A stretch of 64,000 bases of DNA from contig CALNHX010007589.1 of NCBI GenBank assembly GCA_940337035.1, forward strand, positions 1 to 64,000, read 5' to 3'. A program made the position numbers and the translations under genes. Source of the DNA: Agriotes lineatus (lineage: Eukaryota; Arthropoda; Insecta; Coleoptera; Elateridae). The notes under the pieces were generated by a model. It ran no database searches. It was given only the letters and a program-made list of their open reading frames with translations, and was not told where the DNA came from. Below, piece by piece: positions 54,146 through 64,000 of this stretch (the stretch's first letter is position 1; each line of letters starts with the position of its first letter).

Positions 54146-54949
54146 CAGTCAAGTCTCGTTTACGAAAACGTTTCCATTAGTGGAGTGGTGTGACTGGTCG
54201 AATATCTTTTAATACATTTCAATTTGTTCATTAAACGCCCGGCAACTTTTCTGGCGTCTTGGTGCTTACTAGGTTGCCTATCTGCGATTTCTTACATTTT
54301 GAAATTGCAGTGCGTGCGCTTCTTCGGCGCATGTACATTCAATGCAATTTCCGGCTTCCATTTTGGAAAACGGGCATTTTCTAAATCCTCTTCCGAACTT
54401 CAAGTTGTTTTTTCGCGGCTCCGTTTTTTTGGTGACACTTGTTAAGTGGAATTATCCCGAAAAATGCACATAATCCAGTGCGTGATTGGATTCTAGTGTT
54501 AATTATGCTACACGCACCTCTCTGGGGAACCAAGAATGAATGATAGTTCGGAAGTAGAAAACTCCAGGACGTTTAAAATTCGTAAGGTAGGCTTTGCTAC
54601 TTTTTTTATGGCCAATGGGCTGACGTTTAGCTTTCATTTCAGGCCTTTTCTTTTGTTCTGTCACCGTCTATTTATTGGCATCCTTCGTCAATGAACGCTA
54701 CTCGCCATTGATCTAGTCGCCGCTTCTGCATCCATCGTGGCCTCTTGTCTGCGAGCTCTCGAAGACGATGTCGCCCGTCTATCCACCACGTGGAGGAGAC
54801 GAGATAGTTGCCGCAGAACCCGCTCCTGGTTCAAGGTTAAACGTTTCTTGTACGCGGCGTGATTGAATTTGTTCACGGCGATACCCCGAGCTCCAGCTGG
54901 TGACCGCCGTTTCACCTAGATGTGCTGATAACATTTCGTATCGTGCCTG

Positions 54950-55150
54950 AGCGCTTAAGCAATCTGCAGTTGCCTTACGCTATTAGATTGCCTTTGTAAC
55001 GCTACTGTTAATGAATTGCAACACAACCTTCAGTTGCCTTACGCTATTAGATTGCTTTTGTATCGGTACTATTAATGAATTGCAACGCAACCTTCAGTTG
55101 CTTTATGCTAATAAATTTGCCTGTTCGATTGTGGAGCAACTTAGTTGCTT
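54950..55150. repeat. Minisatellite, three copies of 64 bp
   Basis: 'cagttgccttacgctattag' starts at 54967 and 55031, and a diverged copy at 55095, giving an exact 64-bp period. Confidence 0.9.
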
Positions 55151-57221
55151 TACGCCGCTGAATAGCTGTTTTTACTGCCGCTGATAATAATTGTAAAAAT
55201 AGCAAATGGGACTTATTTGGCACAACTCATTTTAAGAGCGCCCTGCTAGCGAAGACCTTGTAGCATTATCTTTCCCAATTATACGGGAGCTGCATTTAAG
55301 CGCACCAATTAGCGTATCTCTACTGTCAAAGCCTCCGCAGTACCGGGAACGGCGCGATTAAGCAATAGCTTATTACAGTAGCTTTGTCTTGTGCGCTTTA
55401 CATAACGCACTCAATTTAGGGCCCTCTTCGCTGCCGGCTGTTTGCGCCCAGTAATTTAGACTCCCCTGTTGGCTGGCACGAGACCCGTGTGCTATTTCAA
55501 TTCAAACGTAACTTCTCACCCCTGGACTCGTCCTGAGCTTAAGGAGCCCAGTTTATCGGTTAATTGAAAGAAAACTTTGGCGCGGTAGGATTTCACTGTT
55601 AGCTTTTCATTTGCACGAGATCGTAAGCTATCGCGATTCTTTAATTATAATTGTGATAAAGATATACATTTATATTTTTTATCGGAGGGAGATTTGAACA
55701 ATCGTGGGAATTTATATGTGTTGATTTTTTCATGTTGCAAACTTTTTGTCCGTTAAACGATATTAGGGAAAATTAAAGCTTCGGTACTTGATTGTATTTT
55801 TAACTTTTTTTTGGGGTTTATTTTTATACGTACTATATTTGTTACCGACTATTGCAGTAAGGTCAATAAGGTAAGTGGGATTATTTCTTTTTTTTGCTGG
55901 CTTCTTTGGAATTGTTGGTGAGGTTGTGTCCGCTATTTAGGATCAAGAGTGTGTGCCTCTCGTTGTGCTTTGGGCAATTTTAGGTTCTTGGCGCCCTGGC
56001 TGTTATTTGAATTACATCGCGATTACGCTGAAGCTGGATCGAGATCCACGCCCCTCTTGGAGCTAGCCCAAGTACATCTTTATTAACGTCCTCCTCTTAA
56101 ACCAGCATTAATTAACTCCTGGTAAGGCTTAGCCTCAGCTACGTTATAGTACGTATTAGTAAGTAATTGTGCCAAAGTTGAAATCGATATTCTTACATTT
56201 GTAAAAATTGAGATAAATTTAAAAAATTGAACTTCAAGGCCCCATAACTTCTTGCTGAAGGGACTTTGTATTAAGGTATATTAGATTTAATCGTTTCATT
56301 ATAGCCTAAGGAATCTATGTCCAATGCTTGTCTCATTATTTTTGAAACACCCTGTTTAGGTACGACTTACAAATGTAATTTTCTTGTAAGTTAATGGAGT
56401 GGTAAATATTACCACTAGGGGCATTAGTTACAAGACGAATTTGTGAAGGTAGCTTTATTGGGACTTACCACTGTGAATGCCGTCGGCTTGGCTTTTATTT
56501 GAATTCTTTATCCTCGCTAGAACAAAGATCGAACTTGAAATTCTATTAATTTTTTTATTGAATTTTTCCCGAGCAATCATTTAGTTTTTAAACTATTTTG
56601 TATAGATATAGAAATCTGAAGTTACCTATTTGTTATTCTAAAGACGATAAGATATTTTCTAGTCTAACTGCTGGTCCAATCCCCTGCGTTAGAAATATTG
56701 AATAGGTAACTTTTAACAAAACAAAACATGTTTACCTTACAAAGAACTCAATTATACTTTGATTTAGAATATGATAGTTTAACTGTTAACTGTTTTAGTT
56801 ACATCTGGAACGTTTCGCCCATCGCGAACGAGATTTTATAAATTAAAAATTAATTTTCGCGTTCTCCCTTGGCTTGCACCACGTTATGAACCGAAGCGCC
56901 GCGCCAATAGTGATAAGCGACGTCATCTCGAGGAGACGCAGGGACACCTCCGCGCACCTAAAGCAAGAATCCCCGCTCCAACAAACCGGCGTAAACCGCT
57001 AATTACGCCAGCCCAGGGTACAGAAGGAGAAATCGAGGTTATGGACCGGCAGAATTTTTCGATAATTTTTTGCGAACCTCTTCCAGACCTGATCCTGCTC
57101 AGAAGTGTTTCCGGGCTCTTCGAGAATTTTCCTAGAATTTTCCTAACCCGATCTCCTAGCCTAGTCTTACTCAGGAGGGTCTACGGACCTTTTGAGGGGA
57201 CTCCTACTAACCATTCTAGCC

Positions 57222-57425
57222 CCTCGACGCCAATAGGATCAAATAGACTTTTTGGTACCGCTCCCCCAGCACCTGGACGCTAGGAGGGTCAAATAGACTC
57301 TTCGGTGCCGCTTCCCTAGCACCTGGACGCCAGGAGGGTCAAATAGACTCTTCGGTGCCGCTCCCCTAGCACCTGGACGCCAAGAGGGTAAAATGGACTC
57401 GTCGGTGCCGCTCCCGAGCACCTAA
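57222..57425. repeat. Minisatellite, four copies of 50 bp
   Basis: 'acctggacgc' starts at 57271, 57321 and 57371, each in a unit with 'gagggtcaaatagactc' and 'ggtgccgct'; a partial unit precedes and another follows. The frame at 57239-57421 is a product of the repeat. Confidence 0.92.
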
Positions 57426-58465
57426 TTACCTAGATGATCCTTATAAGTTCGACGACGAACACCCGGTTATTAGGAGAGCTTGGCCGAATTCGCTGACAAC
57501 GATTCCCAGCACATGGTGACCCGGAGGATTAAGCTGAGCTCGCCGGAGACGGTTCCATCTGCGAATTAAATTTCCCTGCACCCGGACAACGAAGCCGGCG
57601 TAATTAAGCCCGTTAATTGCGTTCGGAGCGACTTGGAACCATCGAAGCCGAAAACGTACACTAGGAGGTCCCGCCTAGCAAGCCAGAGGCCGGCGTCCAT
57701 AAGCACGCACGTTTGAATCGAGGGTAACCAGACGGGGAACATCGCCCACAAAAAAAAACGGTTATTCAATCGAAATTCGTACCTGGATTCACAAAGCAGC
57801 TGGCACAGGTAAAACCTGCTCGCCGTCCGCCAACAACACACCTGCAGGCCAGGATAAAATACGAGTTGCACCAGGTATCCATATGATTTAACTTGATATT
57901 GCCCGCGCTTTCAACAATTTAAAAGACAGAATTCAATGTTTACGTTCCGCCATTAAGCCGATTTCGCTAAACTGTCATTTTATCTGTACAGGCCCAGCGA
58001 ACTATCCACTGGACATCAGACATACTCCGTGTATAGGCCCAAAAGAAGCTGACAGGGCCCGACTCCCAGCGAGCGAGACGTCCCGTTAAAAGAGTTACAT
58101 TAATTTTACAAACGTTATTACATTTTTATTTATTTGTCTGATTGAATACAATTTAATTTGAAATGTATTTAGCTAGTAATATTATACAATGATGAAGCTT
58201 ATTCTGCGTTTTCTTTCCTGAGTTACTAGTTGAGTTTATTATTGGTATCTTGGCATTCTGAAGCTATCTGGGAAGCCAGTATCAGACTGGTAATTGTAGC
58301 GAACAGATTAAACAATTAAATTAAATTAAACTAGCCCGTCAGGTTAGAAATCTTTCGAGAAAATTGAAACTGAAGAAAACAAAACTTGAAATTTAGCAAG
58401 CTAAAAGATATCTTGTTTATTAAGTAGTTAACTTTCACTGTACCAAATCTTGTATGAAATTAATA

Positions 58466-58482
58466 TTCTTCTTCTTCTTCTT
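58466..58482. repeat. (TTC)n / (GAA)n tail
   Basis: Simple trinucleotide run at the 3' end of the LINE, as expected for a tail produced during target-primed reverse transcription. Confidence 0.8.
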
Positions 58483-61400
58483 CTCCCATCCTCTTATACC
58501 GTAATACGGTGTCGAGGTTTCACTTACTTTAAACTGTCCACTACTTATTTTAACACTTTTTACTCTACACCCTTATTTTTACATATTCTGCACCACTAAC
58601 TCCTAACTCTTGCACAGAATTTATTTCACTTCTTTCTATCGCCCGCTAGTTCCTTTGCTTCTTTCCAGTTTATTACTCTGTCTTTTAATATATCCGCCAT
58701 TCTTTTATTCCATGATGTGATTGGTCTTCCCCTAGATCTTCTTCCCTCCGGCTTAGCTTCCCATACTCTCCTTAGTATGTTCTCGCTGTTTGTTCTGAAT
58801 AGGTGTCCGAGCCATCTCAACTGGTTTGCTTCAATTTTCTGTTTCAATGGCTTGGTTTTTAATCTTCTCCTAACTTCTGTGTTTCTTATTTTGTCTCTCT
58901 TTGTTATTCCCTCAATCCTTCTTAGGAATTTCATCTCACATGCTTGTAGTCGCATCTGTAGTCTCGTATTCAGTGTCCATGTCTCGCTGCTGTATGTTAG
59001 GGTTGGGATAAATATTGCATTATACACTCTAATTTTTGCCTTTTTTGATATCTCTTTTTTGGCAATTATTGCTTTATTTATGGCTAAATATACCTTCATT
59101 GCTGTTTGTATTCTGTTGTTGATTTCTTGTTCCTGTTTTCCATCCCTACTCACCGTTGTTCCCAGGTACTTAAATTCTTCCGCTGCTTCAGTTCTTCATT
59201 GTGTATAGTAATGCGAATGTGTCTCTGTTTTCTTGCTACCATTATCACTACTGTTTTTTCTGTATTTATTTTCATGTTTCTTTCAGCAATTCCTTGATTC
59301 CAGCACTCTACTGCTCTCTGTAGCTTTCTTTCTGAGTTTGCTAATATGGCTATATCATCGGCAAACATAAATTCTGAAACTCGTACCCTTTCCATGTTTT
59401 TAAACCCTATCTGGTATCCTTCTATTTTTCTTTCTATTTCTCTTGTTATATCATCCACCAGGGTGATGAATAGAAGAAGGCTCAGTATTCCTCCTTGTCT
59501 CACTCCTTCGTGCGTTATGAATATTGTTGAACTTTCACTTCCGGCTCTTACATAATTTCTTGTCTTTTTGTACAAGCCCCTGATAGCTCCTATTAGTCTG
59601 CCTCTCACTCCGTACTTTTTTAGGGCTTCCCATACTTGTTCGCTTGGTACCGCGTCGAATGCTTTAACCAAGTCCACAAAGCATACATAGAGCTCTTTAT
59701 CATATGTTATGGTTTTCTCTATTTGCTTAAGTCCGAATATTGCATCCTGCGGACTTCTTCCTTTCCTGAATCCGTTCTGGGACTCTTTTAACTTTGGCTC
59801 TATAATTTTTCTCACTTTCTGCTCTAATATTCTTTCATAGATTTTTTCCGGCACGCTGAGGAGCGAGATCCCTCTATAATTTTCGCATCTCCTACTGTCT
59901 CCCTTCTTAAATATCGGATGAATAATTGCCACTTCCCAGTCTTTGGGGATTTTATTTTTCTTCCAAGTTTGTTGTATTATCCTGTACCGGTGGTACATCC
60001 CAGCCTCTCCCATGTATTTCAACATTTCGGGTTTTATTTTGTCGTGCCCCGCTGCTTTGTACATTTTTATTCCTTTCACTGCTTCTTCCACTTCCTTCAA
60101 TCTTATCTCTTCTTCTTGGTGTTCTCCTTCCTCTAGCTCTATCTGTTCCCATTTTTGGTCTTCCTCCTTTGGTTTTTGTGCAGTTTGTTTTGGTGTACCT
60201 CCCAGCAGTTCCTGAAAGTGATCTTTCCATCTTTCCATTATGTGTTTTCCGTTGGTAATTATCTCGCCCGCTTTGTCCTTGATATAGTGTAGCGGGTTCC
60301 TTCTGCCTTGCCTTAATCCTTTAATTATTTTGTAGAATAATTTCTGGTTTTCCCTAAAGTTTTTCTCGGTATCTATTCCAAAACGTTCCCATTCCAGTGA
60401 TTTTGCTTGAGCTACTAATAATTTTGTTATCTTTCTTTGTTCTTTATATCTTTCATAATCTTCTATTTTGTTGCTCTTTAGGTATTTGTTCCAAAGCAGT
60501 TTCTTTTTTAATATTTTCGTTCCACCAGCTGGTTTGTTTTTGATTTTTTCGTCTGGTTGTTCCGCACACTTTCTCTGCTGCCTTGAGAATTATTTCTTTG
60601 AAGTCTGCCCAATCTTTTTCTATTTCTATTTCTTGGTTGTCTCTCATTGTTATGCTTAATCGTTGGACTTCATCCCTAAATCTGTTTTGTAACTCCTTTC
60701 TTCTTAATTTCTCTGTGTTTATTTCTCTTCTAGGTTTTTGTTCCTCAATGTTAATTTTCTCATTTTCTTCTTGTCTTTTCATTTCAGCCACCAGCAGGAA
60801 GTGGTCACTTCCTATTTCCTTTGCTCTTCTCACTCTCACATCTTTAACCTTCCATTTATTGCTAACCTGTCCCAGAAAATAATCAATAATTGATTTTTTG
60901 TTTTTCATTGGTTCTCTTCTCGTGAATTTGTGTATTTCTTTGTGTTTGTAAACGTTTTTGCCACTATCATCTCGTTATCGATACAAAACTCGATTAGCCT
61001 CTGTACATTTCCATTTTTGACATTTTCTCCAAATGGGCCTATCACATTTTTATATTTCAGTGCGTTATTCCCCACTCTGCTATTTAGGTCTCCCAAAACT
61101 ACAACTTCATTTCTGCTATTCTCAATTTCTTTTTCTAACATCTCCCAGAACCTGTTTTTATCTTCTAACTTATCACTTTCACCTGGTCCATACGCAATTA
61201 TTACTGTCACCATATGGTTTGTTGTGACTTTAATTTCCAGTGTCATTCTTTTTGAGCAGAATTCCCATTTTACAATATTTTCGAGTTGTTTTTATTTATT
61301 ATGCACCCTACTCCTTCTGCTGCTTTTTTGTTTATGCTAACGCCGCTATAAAACAGGAGGTTTTCTTCATCTATTTTTTCTATTCCTTTCCCTTTTCTTC

Positions 61401-62062
61401 GTTTTCGTTATCCCGATTAATTCTAAATCTGATTTTGCAAATTCTTGTCCTAGTTCTTTTTCTTTCCCTCTTATTCCTCTTACATTCCATGTTCCAATTT
61501 TCCATATGGGACTTTTGCTTCCCCTATTTAATCCTCTCTTCCTGTTTGCTTGGATTTTAAGTTTTCTTATTTTTATTATATAACTATTTGGCTCTTTCCT
61601 ACTTGCTTCCGTTTCTTGTAGATCCAAAAGTTCTTCTTTCGTGTACGTCGTTCTTTTATTCTTTTTCTGTGCGGTTCTGTTTTTGTTTGTTATTTTTTTT
61701 CCAGCTTCCTTAGTTCTTGATAGAGCACCTTTCTTTCCTTGTCAATTTTTTCATTTCTTTGCCTTACTTCTTCTTTCAGTTCCTTTAGTTCATCTAAGTA
61801 CCTCTGTAGTTCAGCTATCGGTTCTTTTATCACCTGTAGCTCCTCTCGTAGTGTTTGTCTTAAACCCTTGATCTCTTCTACGAACTCATCTTTTATCCTT
61901 AGATACCCCAAAACTCTCCTCTGCGTTACGCCACTGGTATGTCTTCTCGTTCGGCCCGTAGCGCTCGATGCACCAATCCTGTGCCAGTATTTTCGCTGTG
62001 CGTGCGGCTCTTGTTGGGCTTCTCGTGATCGAATTTCTGCCTTACGTTCACCCTTAACCTAG
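58466..62062 (-). mobile_element. Long degenerate LINE with endonuclease and RT
   Basis: On the - strand: a coiled-coil segment (61911-61690, EEIKGLRQTLREELQVIKEP); the endonuclease start (61627-61367, IGTWNVRGIRGKEKELGQEF); its core (61246-60905, VIIAYGPGESD and EVVVLGDLNSRVGNN); the end of the endonuclease (60908-60453, SIIDYFLGQVSNK, GSDHFLLVAEM); RT (60238-59150, AAGHDKIKPEMLKYM, LYVCFVDLVKAFDAVPSEQV, THEGVRQGGILSLLLF, SEFMFADDIAILAN); and a tail (59153-58626, SSETWTLNTRLQMRLQACEM, LRWLGHLF, GRRSRGRPITSWN). The 3' end is marked by (GAA)n at 58466-58482. About five frameshifts or stops break the frame, but the RT segment of 362 codons is open. The clade is not assigned. Confidence 0.85.
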
Positions 62063-63347
62063 CAAAACATAACTTTAAATTTGCCTTTAGTTTCGCTTAC
62101 GTGTACTTTGGGATTCTTTATTTCCACTACTCATGTTCTTACTATCATTAACTCCCAGTTTATTCACTCTCACTAAACGATTACCACTTTACACTTGTAA
62201 ATTAACTTTCAAGTTGCGATGTGTGATACGGCCTCCTACAACGGTTACACTTCGACACAAAAACACAAAATATTTAATCATTTGGCATAAATGTTACGCA
62301 ACAGCATGATGCTAACACAAAATCAAATAGAAATGATACAACTTTGAAAAACTAAAATGTAGAAATCCGTGACAGCTTGCTGTAGGTAAAAAATTATGTT
62401 CGTGGACTATGTGCCACCTAATAATAAATTATCTGCTAGATAACTTACCTTTAGTTGCCTCTCATTACTCCGGCTAGCTTTAAACTTGTTTGCAAATGGG
62501 TAAAAGAAATGTGGGATTTTATTCTTAACTTCACTTCTCATATATGCTTATATTTACAGGAAAATAAACAAAGATTGGGCGCCGAACAATTTAATTCTTG
62601 TTAATTACAACTTTCTGTGTTATGGTATCTGTTTCTTTAAGAAATATTTATTCTAATTTAATATCATCAAAGGAATTTATGTTATCAACTTTGAGAACTG
62701 AAATAATAATTTTATTAATATGACTTGATTCTTGGTATATAACCACTATTAAAAGGTTTGTTTTTTTATAAATTAATTTAGTTTTATTTAGGTTTATTTA
62801 GGTATGGTTGTAATTTTGGAGCTCCATAAATTATACATATATTGTCCAACACAATGGTCAATTAATTATCTGTTTATTCAGGTGTGCTGGTTCAATGTAT
62901 TTACCTTCCCTCATAATGCCTTTATAAACTTTTATATTTACTAAATTCTAACTTCTTTCAATTCTCATTATATTTTTATTATGAGTTATTTTATACAGGT
63001 TAAGCCTGGTTAAAAGGTTCTTATTTTTTTTATGTTCTACCAGTACATTAATTAAAATTAATGACTCTATTTTAAGGTATCTTAGATACAAAATAACGCT
63101 CCAGGGCAATTATTTTCTTCATAAGAACACTAGGGTTATTATGAAAAATTAACAGTATTTGTTTCTATGGATACAACCTTTATTTCAAAAATTATGCACC
63201 ACTGTCACAATGAAAATTAATGACAGCTCATCTAATGTCACAAATCTAACTTAGATCAGCTAACTAGATCAATCTTAAATACCATAGCATAGTAATTATA
63301 TGAATTGAATATGAATATGAATTAGGTAAGAAAATTGGTAGGACATA
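62063..63347. other. AT-rich DNA without recognised genes
   Basis: No exon or element motif on either strand. Confidence 0.4.
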
Positions 63348-63482
63348 AAACCTTGAAGGCACCACAGGCATTATGAGCTAAGAGCCCGCGATTGTTGTAC
63401 ACACCTCGGGCCAAAGCCCTCGGTTAGTACACTAACAATCTTGGGCTCTTATTTTACTCATAATGCCCCTTGGTACCTTAAT
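63348..63482. mobile_element. Fold-back element with GA/GA-type tip
   Basis: 'aggcattatgag' pairs with 'ctcataatgccc', 'agagccc' with 'gggctct' and 'gattgtt' with 'aacaatc'. The tip is ACCTCGGGC-CAAA-GCCCTCGGT (63403-63424, loop approximate), with TC opposite TC flanked by GC pairs. Confidence 0.8.
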
Positions 63483-64000
63483 AACTATAAGGACTCTTAT
63501 TCTGACAGGTGCCCAACTACATTGATACTATTATAATTTTAAATATCTTGTGGGTTGTATGTTCTAATTAATTTTCTTTGTGACTGTTATTAACTCTAAT
63601 TGGGTCAAATCACCTGAGTGGGTACTCATCCTTGCTTTCTTAAGGAAAGCCTCTCTTCAATTCACATATTATCCATTCACAAAACTCGTAAACTGTCAAT
63701 GTCTAATTTTTTAAATATTTGCTGAGTGTGCATGGAAATTACAGTTTTTTTTGGGAATGTACTTCGAATCTGGTGATTTCTAGTAATATTACAGTTAGGT
63801 TATGTTACATGTGTCAAAAGTTAAGCAAAGTTATTTCTTGTAATAATTAACTATAGCTTTTTTTCCTTTCTAATAATAAAACCCCCTTTCGTTTCTGTTC
63901 CATTGCGATTGAGGTGTATTCACAAAAATTAAAGAATTGTGGAGATAATTTTTTTACAAGAAAGTGTGATATAAGTCAAGATTTTAAATTCCAAATATTC
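63483..64000. other. AT-rich DNA, nothing recognised
   Basis: No gene or repeat identified up to the window edge. Confidence 0.35.

Larger units (their letters stand above)
54146..58095. other. GC-richer noncoding block with two minisatellites
   Basis: Nearly 4 kb differs in composition from its surroundings and holds no convincing gene. The left edge 'tacagtcaagtctcg' resembles a pogo/Tigger-type end (CAGTC after TA), but no right partner was found. About 55660-56860 is more AT-rich and may be a separate insertion. Open frames (54224, 54688, 57041, 57566) have no domains. Confidence 0.4.

Noticed and set aside
57566..57871. 101-codon frame as a host gene
   Set aside because: No domain, signal peptide or splice support; it lies in a noncoding GC-rich block.
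54146..58095. pogo/Tigger transposon based on the CAGTC-like left end
   Set aside because: No inverted right end and no transposase coding sequence.
58717..61340. Phe/Leu/Ser-rich + strand frames suggesting membrane proteins
   Set aside because: They are complementary shadows of the - strand LINE.

Overview
The window looks like insect nuclear DNA, probably from a beetle. It is AT-rich, has long introns with canonical GT-AG sites, and is dominated by transposable-element debris. The lineage is an inference from gene style and repeat content, not from a marker gene. I see no bacterial operon, CRISPR array or functional structural RNA gene.

The only ordinary host genes I can support are two CLIP-type serine protease homologs (SPH) on the + strand. 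The first is known only from a terminal exon at 16064-16479. The second has a CLIP exon (25982-26414), a second protease exon (26469-26662) and a terminal exon (35195-35580), joined by a 54-bp intron and an 8.5-kb intron with matching phases. Its catalytic His and Asp positions are replaced, so it should be a non-proteolytic cofactor of the kind used in melanization and Toll cascades. A signal-peptide exon at 1085-1172 ends in the phase needed by the CLIP exon. If that splice is real, the gene spans about 34.5 kb and the 16064 exon lies inside its first intron.

Layout. 1-7.1 kb: the signal-peptide exon, a repeat copy split by a TA-flanked MITE, a LINE fragment, and an inverted-repeat element with a hammerhead-ribozyme-like core. 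7156-13284: a BEL/Pao LTR retrotransposon (- strand) with a 1706-codon open frame and nearly identical LTRs. 13.3-25.9 kb: MITEs, a decayed MULE transposase, a G-quadruplex-prone pentanucleotide tract, a LINE fragment and a GC-rich noncoding element. 26.7-35.2 kb (SPH intron): hAT-like and unknown transposon-associated pseudogenes, a LINE fragment, tRNA-like/SINE sequences and a dense group of fold-back elements. 37.6-46.2 kb: one LINE split by two GC-rich insertions. 48.5-53.8 kb: a LINE fragment, a Penelope-like element, a Tc1/mariner-like transposase relic and a snap-back MITE. 54.1-58.1 kb: a GC-rich noncoding block with two minisatellites. 58.5-62.1 kb: a long degenerate LINE. 62.1-64 kb: gene-free AT-rich DNA with one fold-back.

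The most unusual signal is structural. Eight (possibly nine) fold-back elements with otherwise unrelated arms all carry the same tandem GA/GA (TC/TC on the other strand) mismatch just below the hairpin tip, so CTCG appears as a direct repeat inside an inverted repeat.
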